Source of the DNA: Brevipalpus yothersi
Taxonomy: Eukaryota > Arthropoda > Arachnida > Trombidiformes > Tenuipalpidae
Direction of reading: 5' to 3'
DNA: 64,000 nucleotides
NCBI GenBank assembly: GCA_003956705.1
Contig: QZCP01000667.1
Coordinates: 246,623 to 310,622, forward strand
In this document: positions 31,067 through 43,644 of the stretch, piece after piece
Layout: each line of letters opens with the position of its first letter
How positions within the stretch are numbered: the stretch's first letter is position 1
Position numbers and translations under genes: made by a program
Notes under the pieces: model-generated
What the model was told of the DNA's origin: nothing
The model's input: only the letters and a program-made list of their open reading frames with translations
Databases searched by the model: none

Positions 31067-32033
31067 TAGTATATTCAGAAATTAATTTACAAATTTTACA
31101 AAATCATGCAGCTCACATCTCAAAATTAATTGAAGCCTGTATCTGTGGATTCACACGTGTAAGCTTGGGCGCAGATGAATTTTTACGCTTTCCACAAATG
31201 TGTCCAAAATTTTCATTCTCAACATTATCATTTTCCTCGCCACCAGAATTTCAATCAACACTAATTATAGTAGAGAGAAAGAGAGAGAGAGAGAGAGAGC
31301 GATAAAATGTCTAGAAATCTTAGACTCAAGATTTCGTGAAATGCAGGGTTCTTGAGCTCTAAAATGACGCAAGTTAGAAAAAGAAGAAAAACTCACTTAA
31401 TAATATTACACCGAAGGCAGAACAAGTATATTAAGTCTGCTGGTAAATTTTACCTCGCACAGATAATCATGGAAGATGAAACGGATAAAATGTTACTCCA
31501 AGCTAGGCGAGTCTGGAATTCCTATTCCATTTACTGGATAGACCAACTCACGCTTGTCATCCTAAATCTATTCGAATCAAGTTCCCGTTCAAAAACACAT
31601 TACATTGTATTTATTACCAAGATGAGTAAACCATAACAATCCATTTTTTGGCTCTTATATTGAATGCTGAAGAAAGCGAGAAGAAAATTACGACTTATAG
31701 ATAATTGAGAGAAAACCATTTCAAATAGTTCTATAATGGATTTTATCGCTATTCTATCTTTACTGAGGAGAAAATTTTATTTCACCACTCATTTATACCG
31801 ATATATCATTTACTGTTGACTCCAATTCTGGGAGATAAGAGCTCAAATCATTTAAAAATCTTTCACCTTCTTGAGCATTGATCAGGTGTTTGCAAAATAA
31901 AATAAAATTCACGAATGTGTTCATACGCTGCATCAGTTAGTGTAAAACAGGTGTAAAAAGATTTTATGCAAATTATGAACAAATAATAGTGTTTCAAGAG
32001 ATTAAGGTTCAACATTGCCCAAAAATTGATAGG

Positions 32034-35000
32034 CTAAAAAATTTCTTTATGAAAATCGAATTGATAGATGTTTGCATAGTGATGCAACTCTTTACCAAGC
32101 TCAGGTGGACCACAATAAAACACAGCAACTTGACCCTTTGGGTTCTGTTTGATCTTATAGAAGAACTGTGAGAAAAATTAAAATCAATTATTCTCTTAAA
32201 ATGGATTCTGAAAGACTATTATCATTATCGACTTACATTCTGCCAATCTGGTCTTCCCGGCTTGGTGCGCGTTCTGAGGCCAGTCACAAGATCTCGGCCA
32301 GAATTCAGATTGTCTAGTGCAAGTCTCAAGAAGGCTGCTCTAATGTCAGCACCCGATTTAATTGCCGATGTAATATAAATGTGCATATCCAAAAATCGAC
32401 GCTCACTAACAGTCTCCAGTTCTGCTTGAATCATTTCCAATTGGGACAGCAGTTGGACAAACCATTCCAAGTTATGCTGATCCCGATTGATCCAAACAAA
32501 ATCCACCTTTTTTAATTTCAACAGCGAATCAGGAATACCACGTGCAAACCAATGATTACAATGTGGACACTGTTGACGTGAATCGAGATACTTGATCATG
32601 ATACTTCTCAAGATTGATGCGAACGGTGTCACCCCGATGCCAGTTGATATCAGTATGGCATGTTCTGTATCGAAAATCAGCGACGAAGGCGATCCATATG
32701 GACCATCTATACGAACAGAAAGTGTAGCATCAGTTTTGACTATTTTTCTGGGTATCGTTTCTTTTCCAGATTCTGAGCCTTCTGATGTGTTATGAAAGAT
32801 TTCCAACATCTTATTGTATTCACTTCTGTTGATTACCACTAGATTATTTGGATCACCAGCAAGGTGACGTGAGGAATCGGATGATAAAAAGACAACAGTG
32901 GATGGATTCCGTATTTTGACGCTCATCGCTTGTGATGGATAAGCTGTTGATAACCGTTTACTCAGATATCTGGCTCTTTCACCGAAATTAGAATGTTTTT
33001 GTCTCGTCAAAGGATATCCGTTATCCGGTAAAGCTTTTTCATGGCTTTCCGGATTCAACCTGACAAATGAAAAGTTTTCTAGTTCATTATTTATCGTGGA
33101 TTTGTCATGCCTAAGTCTAGGTATTGACAGGGGACTAGAATGTATAGAAGACATTTCCATGGAATCTCCTTGAAATTGTGTTGCAATACTTGGTATGCCG
33201 GTAAAAGAAGAAGAACTCAGATCAATTCTGCATTCGGAAGCGAAAAATTTGCTCTTTCCAATTTTTTCCACCGGTTGATCATGAGAATCCTCATATATTC
33301 TATAGTTGATTTCACCTCTCTTCGGTCGTGGAAATATAACTGCTCCATTTTTTTCGAGTCGCTTAATGGTAGAGTGAACTTTGTTTGTCCATGTGCCAAC
33401 AGGGCGAATATGCAGCCACAAAGAGTTTTCAATCTCAGGAGCACTGCTAATTGTGAAAGGATGCCATTCCCAGCGAGTTATGGAAGGAATTTGAATATAA
33501 ACCCAGTCACCAGGCTTGTAATGAAAACTCGGAGGCCTCTTGATAACCAATTGAACTACATTCCTGGGCAGGATGGTAGCCTGTTCAACATAGGTTCGCC
33601 GATTTGGACTCCATTTATTTCGAATAATCCATCGTTCTAATATGTATATTGATCCTGGAATGAGTAACCATCGCCAAAAAGATGGTCCATGAAGCAACAA
33701 TACGCTCAAATAAACCAGGTAAAAGAGATGACAGTAGTGAAAAATCTATCGGAGAAAGAAAACTTATTGTGATAATCTTCAAATGATAATGCTTTATCGA
33801 GATTTCTTACCTCAAAATGACCTTTCTTTCGAACCATAGGAAGAGATGAAAAGATGATGATAATCAAAGCAATCCATATGATCCAACCAGTTAAGGGTGC
33901 TGTACCAGCAACGAGTTTTAAGCCAGTGTGATGATAATGAGTAGAAAAAAGATATCCACCTTCTTTTCCTGATTGTATGTAGAGAATCAAATCAAATCGT
34001 GATACAAAAAAATTGTGTAACGATATAAGATTGACAAATAATCGAACCTGATTGTATAGCATGACCAATGGTGTGTATCAGAGAGAATATTAAGATGAGA
34101 TAGCCTAAAACTTTGTGATAATAGAGATTTTTGTCTAACAAAGCAGCTGAGAAACCATATGTTCGTAAAAAATTGATACTTTGTCTGAGCACAAGAAGTA
34201 AAATGAGTGCGGAGAAAAAATTTAAACTTTGCCCTGGAAAATCAATAGAATTAAGGAATAAATTGAAATGAAAAATCAATAGCTTTTATCATCTTGTTCA
34301 TGATAAATTTGCTTACCTGCAGCTCGGGCGAACATGACTGCCCAGCCACGATGTTGATATTCCCAGAATCTTTCGGCGCAAAGAAGAAGTGTAACAAAGC
34401 ATATAAAAACGATAAAAATCAGAGAAGAAGAATTGTTTCTTATATAGGTGAGACTTGTTTTTCTTGTCCGTCGATTTCTGTGATTATATGCGTCTGGTTT
34501 AGCTAATAGCCAGCTCTCCAGTGCTTCACCAATCTGATCACCAATTTGATAATAATCGAAAAGAGCTTTAAACTCGTCATAGGTAAGAAAGCCATCCTTC
34601 TGCAAATCTGCTCTTTCCATAACCAATTTGGCCATCTCTTCCACTTCATTGTCATCGAAAATATATCTACTCTCTTCTACACTATGTTTAAGTATATCTT
34701 TGACTTCCGATTCTGTTATCTTACCATCATCTGTAATGAAACTAGGCATTACACCTACACACACATATTGCGATTCATTTAGGATCGAACCAATTCCTCT
34801 ACTCACTGTCTGTATCCACCAAGTGGAAATAAAATTGAAGTTTTGCATCTGCATCTCCTTTCACAATACTTGCAATATACAAAACAACATCAGCTCGATG
34901 TGGTAAACCTTCAAATGGCTTTGGTATTAATTCATATAATCTTTGAGAAAAAAATCTCTACCAAAATGAATCAAGATGATAGATGACAAGAACAAGAAAA

Positions 35001-35192
35001 AGAATTACACACACATGCATACCTTTTCAGTGATAAAATATCACTGGTGAACAAGATTTAACTCACATTTTTTGATTCAATCACTTTATTTAATTCTTTT
35101 TCAGTCACACGATCACCAGCTTCTCTTTCCAAACGTTTATCCAATTTAACTAATAGATCATCGATCTCCTGAAAGTGGACACTTGATTTCAT
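32034..35192 (-). CDS. NOX5: NADPH oxidase 5 (calcium-regulated)
   Basis: Transmembrane flavocytochrome that moves electrons from NADPH through FAD and two hemes to oxygen, activated by Ca2+. Seven exons on minus: 35067-35192, 34807-34957, 34317-34730, 34048-34233, 33811-33968, 32237-33745, 32034-32165; all in phase, 891 aa (human 765). EF-hand loop DTDNDGKITESE (90-101) is canonical; a second is DLQKDGFLTYDE; an earlier one is degenerate. TM helices follow with heme histidines in YYHKVLGYL/IHTIGHA and IFHYCH/LLLHGPSFW. FAD motif EWHPFTISSAPE; NADPH motifs GPYGSPS, STGIGVTPFASIL, AVFYCGPPEL; the end is KEIF. A Ser-rich insert of about 150 residues sits before GPYG. The ATG at 35190-35192 reads straight into the first EF region (MKSSVHFQEIDDLL); a 5' UTR intron is possible. 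Head to head with LKB1. Confidence 0.95.
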
Positions 35193-35635
35193 CTTCAATC
35201 AACGCACACACCATACAGCTTTCAATCAGACTGGTGAAGGACATACACACACATACACACACTTACATAAAATATTAAAACAATTGCTCATTCACCAAAC
35301 TTAATTGTGTATGATTGATGAACGATTAACGAACGAAACTTTCGATTTCAATTGGCGAAACTTTTCAAGCCCCGCCTACATTTTTCGAACATATGAAAAG
35401 AAGCAAGTGCCATCTACTGTCAATTGATATCAGTTTTTATTACGAAATCAAAAAAAGTGTAAACAAGAAAACTTGAAGCATTAAAGCGGCAAGCAATGTT
35501 TTGATGTGTATTTAATTTTTGTGTGTTTTTGTGATAATCAATTATGATCATAAGGAATATGTGTGGGTATAGTGGATTGTAATTCTTTTGCGATACCTTG
35601 TGCATTTATACCCTGTATGAATGTGATATATTGCA
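35193..35635. promoter_or_regulatory. Bidirectional NOX5/LKB1 promoter
   Basis: 443 bp between start codons; contains a GC-box-like CCCCGCC near 35371 and a possible NOX5 5' UTR donor (GTAAGTGTG on minus near 35263-35271). Assignment by geometry. Confidence 0.45.
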
Positions 35636-36829
35636 ATGAATTCGAGTGATGATCAGGCGATCAATGATGGCTTTCATCAGGTCAATGAGGTGGAAGTGTT
35701 GTATCAAGAGAAAAAGAAGAAAGCAAAGTTCATCGGTAATTATGCACTTGGTGATGTGCTTGGTCAAGGATCATATTCGAGGGTTAAAGAGGTATTGGAT
35801 TTGATTACATTGGAACGTAGAGCATTTAAGATTATGAAAAAGAAAAGATTACGCAAAATACCTAATGGTGAACAAAATGTTCAACGTGAAATTGAACTTT
35901 TACGGCGTCTTGATCATAAGAACGTTATAAAGCTTATCGATAATTTTTACAATTCTGATAAACAAAAATTGTATATAGTTATGGAATATTGTGTTGTAGT
36001 ACTGCAAGAGTTGCTAGATTCTGTGCCAAGTAAAAAATTACCAATATGGCAAAGCCATGGATATTTTACTCAACTTCTAGATGGTCTAGAGTATCTTCAT
36101 AGCCAAGGTGTTATTCATAAAGACATCAAGCCGAGCAATTTATTGATCAATAATTCTGGTACTGTAAAGATAACCGATTTTGGTGTATCCGAATTGTTGA
36201 ATTCTTTTTCTTTGAGTGATAAAATATATACTAGCCAAGGATCGCCCGCTTTTCAACCACCCGAGATTGCTCGTGGTTCAGAATCTTTTTATGGTTACAA
36301 GATTGACATCTGGTCCAGTGGAGTGACACTTTACAATATTACCACCGGCTCATATCCATTTGAAGGGGACACTGTTTACAAGCTATTTGAAAATATATCC
36401 AAAGGTGAATTCACGATACCTGGTGAATTAGATGAAAGCTTATCGTCACTATTACGAGGAATGCTCGATGTTGATCCTGAGAAGAGATTTAGTTTAATAG
36501 ATATAAGAAAGCACGATTGGTTACGCAAAAAGCAGCCTCGTACTTGCCCACCAGTGCCAATACCTGTACGAAATGGAGATAAATTTCGAAGTATGACTGT
36601 TTTACCCTATTTGCATGATCTCTATTATGGTAAAGATGGTCAAGGCCAATTGGAAAATGATGATGAAGACCATTTTGTTAAAAGTGAAGAATGGATTATC
36701 AATGATGATGATACCACATCTAGTATCGTAGCCCCTCCTGAAACCAATTATCAATTGGATCGAAGTCCACGGAAACATCCAAGATCTGGCTGTTTTCTTG
36801 GTCTACTCTCATTGTTTGACAATTCATGA
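35636..36829 (+). CDS. STK11: Ser/Thr kinase LKB1
   Basis: Master kinase that phosphorylates the T-loop of AMPK-family kinases, working with STRAD and MO25. Intronless, 397 aa. Kinase domain about 36-300: GQGSYSRVKEVLD (P-loop), AFKIMKKKRLRKIPNGEQNV with the catalytic Lys and the hallmark RxIPNGExNV, NVIKLIDNFYNSDKQKLY, MEYCVVVLQELLDSVPSKK, HGYFTQLLDGLEYLHSQGVI, HKDIKPSNLL, DFG (DLG in human), TSQGSPAFQPPEIARG, WSSGVTLYNITTG, YPFEGDTVYKLFENI. The conserved post-kinase motif RSMTVLPYLHDLYY is present. The C-terminus ends LFDNS, so it has no CAAX prenylation signal, although a Cys occurs 13 residues from the end. Confidence 0.97.
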   Translation: MNSSDDQAINDGFHQVNEVEVLYQEKKKKAKFIGNYALGDVLGQGSYSRVKEVLDLITLERRAFKIMKKKRLRKIPNGEQNVQREIELLRRLDHKNVIKLIDNFYNSDKQKLYIVMEYCVVVLQELLDSVPSKKLPIWQSHGYFTQLLDGLEYLHSQGVIHKDIKPSNLLINNSGTVKITDFGVSELLNSFSLSDKIYTSQGSPAFQPPEIARGSESFYGYKIDIWSSGVTLYNITTGSYPFEGDTVYKLFENISKGEFTIPGELDESLSSLLRGMLDVDPEKRFSLIDIRKHDWLRKKQPRTCPPVPIPVRNGDKFRSMTVLPYLHDLYYGKDGQGQLENDDEDHFVKSEEWIINDDDTTSSIVAPPETNYQLDRSPRKHPRSGCFLGLLSLFDNS

Positions 36830-39800
36830 ATAAATGTTTTGCTCAATTTTTTCCATATAATGTGTCATTTATTTTATTCTCGTGGTCTTTCCTGAATTTT
36901 TCATCCTTGATAGTCTCAGAGGGTTGCAGTTGTTGTTATCTTAGTGAATCATCAAATTTGTTAAATCAAATCAGTTCAGGTCTTGATCTATTTGCATCTA
37001 GAAAAAACAGTTTTAGTGAACTTTTTCCAAACACACAATAGTTTCTGTCTACTTTTCGAGTGAAAGATTTTCTGATCACCTCTACGGCACCACAATATCT
37101 CAGAAAGCATTCAGTTAAGATGTTCAATCTGAAGACTGCCTAGAAAACTTCTTGAGAACGTGATTGATGTTGTCACAAGATATTCTCTCCTAGTATTATC
37201 ACAACTAATTCGAGGACAATTGGAAAGCAAAAGGATGAGAGTGAAACTCTTTCAATTTATCTTCAGCTTTTCGAATGTCCATTCTGTGGCTACTGAAGAT
37301 TTTGAACTTCATATTGCCTCATTAATTTTGAGTGAACTCTAAAATGGAGCAAACTCAAAATCATAAAAGCCGAAAAGTTAGACTTGTATATATCTCATGG
37401 GAACAAAATGGATCTCATCAAAAATTGCTCCCTAGAACATCGTGAGGTCAACAAATTTCGAACAACCTAGCCTAACAGGTATGATAATTTCTCTGAATAT
37501 TCAATTTATATTTTGTTCAAATTAGTTTACCACCATTTCCAACACTACTAGGCACCCACTCACAAGTTACGAGAGAATTCGAGAATATGACATGAAACTT
37601 GTCAATTCCCAGTATTTGTTCATCATAACTCTATGAACAGACAATTTTTCAAAATTTTCATCCCTTCAACTGAGATTCATTTCGTGTCCTTAGCTTGCAG
37701 CCATTCCACTGTCCTTCCATTAGTTGTCCCTAGCATGATGATGGATGGTGGACAACTGTGCTTCTGGATCATCTATCATGCTACTCTTCCGCTACTATCT
37801 CACTTATTTTCTTCGATTCACTGGGCTCAGCAGTTTTGCTTTCACCAACATAACGGAACTTGTTGGTGTGTGTCTGGAAACATGGTGATGCAGCATCCAT
37901 CAGATAATGTAACCGGATAATGTAGAAGGAAATTCATGGATGAAAACACGACATTGGCTTGAAACTTGTAGCTGTTGAGAGAGATTCTTCTTCTTCTTCC
38001 TCTTTTTTCATCTCCTATCCACTAAAAAGGATCAAAGAATCGGAGCATCTTCCAGGAAACTGATGCTGCCCACTTGATTCAACTATTGGCTACTTAAAAA
38101 TCAATAAGGAATGATAATCTTTTCTTTAAACCTAACCTTTTTCTTCAAGTTTAAACTTTTTTATCTTCCAGAATGGTATTTTACTAGAAAGCAAAATGAA
38201 GTAAATTGAAAAGATTTAAGTTGGCCAACCCACACAAGTACACACATTATAATGATAATTCCATCAGGGTCCTTGTCTTATTTGAGGTGGATTACGGTAC
38301 TCTGGTTGAAGTGGAACACTTAAACAATTGAAAAGTGGAATAAAATTTTGTCATCCTGAAGATTATCCATAGTATTTTCTTCCTATTCAATATGAGACCA
38401 AATGATGCCCCTTTTCCGTTTAGTTCTCTACCTTCCATCTCATGATTCCGCAAGATTGAAGCTCAATCACCTATCTTATTAAATCATCAAGTCACCTGTT
38501 TCTGTTTTCAGTTAAGCTGTTGAGTGTATAGAATTTGATCGATCCAAAGTGCAATGAAATGTACAGGAAAAGGCCTACAAAGACACGAGAAAGTTGAAGT
38601 GAAATTCATCAAACAGAAACAGAGGAAACAGAATCAATAGTACGATTCATCTAAGTAGAGAATCGCGTTCGCTTCAACTATTTTCCTTCATGTTCATCGA
38701 CTGGATAGAAAACTTACCTTTTCTCTCTCCCTCTCTTCGATTCTACCTTTTCAGTGTCCAACTATTAATTGCCAACAATCGAGGATTTCGAAATACTTTC
38801 CACTAAAAGGAGAGACTAGAGCTATTGGATGGTGAAGATTTTCTCTAGAGAATTTTAAAGCCCAAAATATGAGAATAGAGACAGAAGAAGAATGGAGGAA
38901 AAGAAAGAAAAGAAACAAACAAATAACAAGTGAGCTCACAGAGATTGATATTAATAGAAGATAGATTGCGATGAATTTTTTCACAGAATTATTTAGAGAA
39001 TTAAATTTCTTCAAACTTTGTTTTTGATATATTTCGACCTTTAAATTATTAGCTGTATCGGTAATACATGCAATTTCCCATCCAAAAAAATCATCAGTCA
39101 GTTATTTTTTCCTAAATGTATAAGGTAATAAGCGTTACTCCCTTTCTGGGGGAAAAGAGAATGATTCTTGAAATTCTTTTGAGACCTTCAAACAATCATT
39201 TGGACTTAATCGAAAGATTTGTCATATAGGAATGTAAATCTAAGCACTGATTTGAGGCTAGAAAACAATTCTCTCCTAGAAAATGAGGACTCACATTTCA
39301 TCAGAAGATTATATTATACCTCTGAGTAATCTTGAATATTGTTTCCAGAGAGTATTCATTCCTCTCTTGCTAGCCCTAATCAGTTAAACCATAGAGGAAG
39401 AAGAATCATCCATGAATCACTGGTAAAACTCTACCTGATAGTCAATCTTTTTACTTTCTCTCTCTCTCTCTCTCTCTCACTCTCTCTCTCTTCCCTCCAA
39501 CCAGGTTTGACCGATCTTGAGAGTCTAATGGAATAGAGCTTTCTGCATAATCACTTACTGAGAAGAGCATTCTCTTGTTTTTGCTTGAAAAGGAAGCAAA
39601 CATAGAAAGCAAAGCTGGTTACTGCTGAGAAAATGCTGGTAACACCAATGTCCATTATTCTTCTGCGAGAAAATGTTGCTGATTTTGTGCGATATTCATA
39701 CCATCAGTGAACCGTTCTCTTTGTCCACCACCTTTTTGATGCCCATTTCTTTTCCCTTCTTTTGGCCATACTTTCCGGAACAAAATTAGATGATTTGATG

Positions 39801-39860
39801 AATGACTTTGGTGCGATCATAGTCGCACCATTGGGTGATGAAGGTAACGAATGAATGATG

Positions 39861-39863
39861 AAG

Positions 39864-39932
<69 letters not shown>
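39861..39932. repeat. (AAAG)n-(GA)n compound microsatellite
   Basis: About six AAAG units pass into about 22 GA units. Confidence 0.95.
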
Positions 39933-39936
<4 letters not shown>

Positions 39937-41122
39937 AAGAGAAATGATGCACAAGCGAATAAGGTGTGTTACAATAGCTATTGGGGAGAATATTATTTTT
40001 CTTCGATAGCTTGGGAATGATCTTATGGAAGTGAATAACACTAGAAAAGAAAAACATGCTAAAAATTCAAGATATCTAGACTCATACCTCAAATCCAAAC
40101 TATTCAAACTATTTATCTGCTGCACTGCTTTGGTAGAAAGTTAAATGAGATTGTGATGATAGTTTCTTATTTTATGAATGCTAAAAAAATCAATCATGAA
40201 AAAGAGAAAAGAAGTGGAATTCATAACAGATATGCTATCCTTCATTCGAAAAGAGTTAATGAATAGATTGTTGATTGAATGAGATTGTGATTGAAGAACA
40301 GGAAATCTTGTGAATTTCCAGGAAAAACCCACTAATCATCTCAAATCTCACCAATTTATAATCGATATCATCCAATCAAAAAGAAGATTTCGAGAGCCTT
40401 ATCAGCTTTTGCTTAAGCTGACTTTCACTAAGATAAGTAAAGCAAACTTCATGAGATTTGAGCGAACCATTTTCAATGCATGTCAAATTAAAATCAAATA
40501 ATAAGCAAATTTTTTGCAATTCGAAACCAGACACTCATCTTAGTAGAATGAAGAACTTCAACATTATTCTGATTGTCAGACTTTCGATCAAAAACGCGGT
40601 ATCGAAATTGATGAGAAGACTGATGACTCAAAATGAAAAGCTCAAGGGATGAAAAATTATACTGATAACCTTCCTGAAGAATTTCAAGGCCTGATAAACC
40701 CCTAGACCAGATCAATAATCTCATTGACCAAATAAAAAAGTCACATACACGTAAATATGCTATTTACTATTTGTGTATGCTCTCCATTTTTGGTCCATTT
40801 AGGCACAATAAAGCCTGATGGCTGAATTGTTTACTTGAAATCCAGTTCTATGCTTTAATTCTTATTGAGTTTATCAAATAAACGATCAACTTATGAATGT
40901 AGTTCATAATCACCAAAAGTGAATGAGGTTCTTCGGTCTAAAAAAATTCAAGAAATATCGAAAACATACGAGAAATTATCAGGGCTGACATGATACAAGG
41001 TCAAAAATTAAAGAACTTGTTACAATTTTAGCTGTCATTCAAGTTTCGCCAGTTTTCATCAAAATAAAATATTTTTGAGCTCAAATCAGTGTGATTTCAC
41101 TACAGATTTTGGTAAGTTTGAG

Positions 41123-41128
41123 TATAAA
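41123..41128 (+). promoter_or_regulatory. TATA box of the SDR gene
   Basis: TATAAA 57 bases upstream of the ATG at 41185, in a suitable position for a short 5' UTR. Confidence 0.55.
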
Positions 41129-41184
41129 GAAGTCTTCATCAAGTTTCTATCGAATACAAAAGATTTCAAAAAGTGTCTAAAATT

Positions 41185-41916
41185 ATGGAAATATCGTTAG
41201 TTGGCAAGAAAGCTCTTGTAACCGGAGGCTCTCGAGGTATTGGTAAGGAAATTGTGAAAACTTTGGTACAAGCTGGTGCTCAGGTAACTGTGATATGTAT
41301 TCTGAAAGATGCTCTTGAAATACTAAAGAAAGAGATTCCATCGGTAACAATCATCCATCATGACCTAAGTGATTGGAAAAAAACGGAAACTCTCCTCAAT
41401 TCCTTACCACCGATGGATCTATTGGTAAATAATGCTGGAATTTGTGACTCTCAGGCGATTGGTTCAGTAACAGAGGAAAATTTTGATCGAGTGTTTGCAG
41501 TCAATGTTAAAGCTGTGATCAATGTGTCTCAGGTGATGAGCAAAAAGATGAAAGAATCGAGAATCAAAGGTTCGATCGTAAATTTGGCCAGTTATACATC
41601 ACAAAAAATTTTTCCCGAGACAGTAACTTATTGTACATCGAAAATTGCTGTTGATCATATCACAAGGGCTCTGGCTAAAGATCTTGCCCCTCATGGAATC
41701 CGAGTTAATGCTGTGAATCCAGCTGTGGTTAATACAGATATGGGAAAACAGTTTTCACAAATTGTCGATACTGGGAAAGTCGAAAAAATGCCTCTCAACA
41801 ATCGTCCCATCCAACCGGAAGAGGTAGCCAAACCAATTCTATTCCTGCTAAGTGATTGGGCTTCCATGATATCCGGAGAAACTATCCGAATTGATGGATG
41901 TCTTTTCCATGAATAA
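41185..41916 (+). CDS. SDR reductase, L-xylulose/dicarbonyl reductase type
   Basis: Classical short-chain dehydrogenase close to DCXR (L-xylulose reductase)/CBR2, NADPH-dependent reduction of sugars or dicarbonyls. Single exon, 243 aa, like human DCXR (244). N-terminal ALVTGGSRGIGKEIV is the cofactor motif; DLSDWKKTE, DLLVNNAG, VNVKAVINVSQ are DCXR-like; the catalytic set is Ser in VNLASYTSQ and Tyr/Lys in YCTSK. IRVNAVNPAVVNTDMG and PILFLLSDWASMISGETIRI complete the fold. The typical DCXR Arg/Lys after the Gly motif is GGSRG here. ATG at 41185 gives the family start (MEISLVGKKALVTGG; human MELFLAGRRVLVTGA); the upstream GTG is not used. Substrate is inferred from the family. It stands alone in a gene-poor stretch. 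Confidence 0.92.
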   Translation: MEISLVGKKALVTGGSRGIGKEIVKTLVQAGAQVTVICILKDALEILKKEIPSVTIIHHDLSDWKKTETLLNSLPPMDLLVNNAGICDSQAIGSVTEENFDRVFAVNVKAVINVSQVMSKKMKESRIKGSIVNLASYTSQKIFPETVTYCTSKIAVDHITRALAKDLAPHGIRVNAVNPAVVNTDMGKQFSQIVDTGKVEKMPLNNRPIQPEEVAKPILFLLSDWASMISGETIRIDGCLFHE

Positions 41917-43644
41917 TATCAACTGAACGATAATCTTTGTTCACTCATATATAATGCTTGATAATTAGGAATAAAACTTTTAGTGCCAATTTGTTGTTTT
42001 TTGTTTTTTCAGACCTAGAATAACTGAGTGTAAGCTATCCTTTGTTCGAAAATGCTTTGAGAGCTATATATAAATTAGCAAAAAAGACTTCTCCTCATGT
42101 AGGAATCAGAGAGGAAATCTTTACTGTGAATTTTTCATTGGTATTTTTGAGATTTGAGCCAATAAATTCATTTGGATTCAAACTCTTCCAATGAAAATAA
42201 AGATCAGAGATCAATTGAACAATTGGTTGGTCTCACAACCCATTCCCCAATATACTTTAATCTCAGAGCTTCCTATTCGTTTTAGAATTTGTGACATGTA
42301 TTGTTCCTATCTTGTTACTTGTGAAAACTATTCTCATACCAAATTTTACTAACTTATCTGATTGTAAGCATAACATAATGGAGTTGTTTGTCCGTTTTTC
42401 ATTCAGTTCTTGGATTTTTGCTGATCTCGTTATTCGGAATGATCGAAGGTTGAATCATCTCCGTCTTCTCTCGGAACTTGGCTCATATTACATGGTATAT
42501 ATCAGATTGATCAGATTTTCCCATTGAGAGTATCTGTTCTGAATTTGTTCACTCTCTGATTTCTTCTCGAAAATAGAGTTCTTGAGTGAAATATAACTTT
42601 TTAAGAGCTTCAATGCGCTTCAATCTACTCATGGAAAAGATTGACACAATAAACTTCAAATAATGTCTGTATTCGTTTCCACTACTAATTCGTGTATAAT
42701 TTGTGTCTTGCATACAACGGTGCTTTCATGGCCCCATTGATTAACTTCATTTGCTCTCCTTTACAAATCGTTCTGTAATTTTCCTGGAGAATCTTCTTAA
42801 TCAATCTTCATTCTAATTATTTTTCAACCCATTCATAACTTCAAAATTGGTGCGAAAAGGAAGAAGGTTTGGTCTTCCCAGGTAAGAAGAAGAAAGGAGA
42901 GAAGGAAAATTTTCATCTATCGAATTCTCTTTGATCAACGAGAACTCTTCAGTGTCTGAATGATCATTTACAAGAATAGTGACTATATATATTCACTGAA
43001 CATCGGGTTTAATGGATCTATCATGTCTGTCTGGCCGCTGAATACTTTTTCGAGGTGAAAAGAATTGATTGATGGCTTTCCAATTGATTTGAAGCAGGCA
43101 AGTTCATGAACAGTCTGTTTTGAAGAAAGTATCAATTTAATTTTTTTTCGGTTCCTGTTTGAAAGCTTTCAAACATCCTCTAATCATAATAATGATGAAG
43201 CCGGAGGTGTTCATAAGTCGTGTGATCAGTTTGAATCATCATTGATTCTACAGGTACTAATACCAGTCTAATCTTTTTCGTACTCTTCATCATGAACGTC
43301 TTGAATTTTGTTTTAATTATAATATTATTCACAAATTATCTATTCATTCATGCAAAGCTTCAGGCTGATTGACTGGACACTTTTTCAGAGAAGGAACAAG
43401 GAAGGTCATCAATGAGTCTTCACCATTTATATATAAACTTTAGAACTCGAACTAGAACTTTTTTGAATTCTTCCAGGAAATTTTTCATCTTTCACCTCTC
43501 CATCAATTGATCTTCGAAAAAAAAGAATATCCTCCACCAGTAAGCATCTAAAATCACCATGAAATTCTCTCATGGTAACCATTCCCAATAATGCCCAAGT
43601 GAAACCATTTCGAAATGAATATGATTATGAATATGTACATGATT
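41917..43644. other. Spacer downstream of the SDR gene
   Basis: No supported gene. ORFs are short and AT-driven; no repeat of note. Confidence 0.5.

Larger units (their letters stand above)
30185..32033. other. Spacer with microsatellites and unrecognised ORFs
   Basis: (TC)n at 30299-30329, (TG)n at 31028-31066, (GA)n at about 31276-31300. Two unassigned ORFs are listed separately or in the findings (30533-30853 minus; 31364-31636 plus, 90 codons, MTQVRKRRKTH start, unrecognised). Confidence 0.5.
36830..41184. other. Gene-poor interval with CT/GA microsatellites
   Basis: 4.3 kb with no supported gene. Contains a (CT)n tract at about 39455-39490 and a compound (AAAG)n(GA)n tract at 39861-39932. 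Candidate ORFs are AT-driven and unlike known proteins. A TATA box for the next gene is at 41123-41128. Confidence 0.55.

Noticed and set aside
31364..31636. 90-codon ORF (MTQVRKRRKTH start)
   Set aside because: Basic/hydrophobic AT-driven composition, no family, no splice signals; too weak to annotate as a gene.
37633..37920. 95-codon ORF between LKB1 and the SDR gene
   Set aside because: No recognisable domain, odd composition (many His, Trp, Cys) and no supporting signals.
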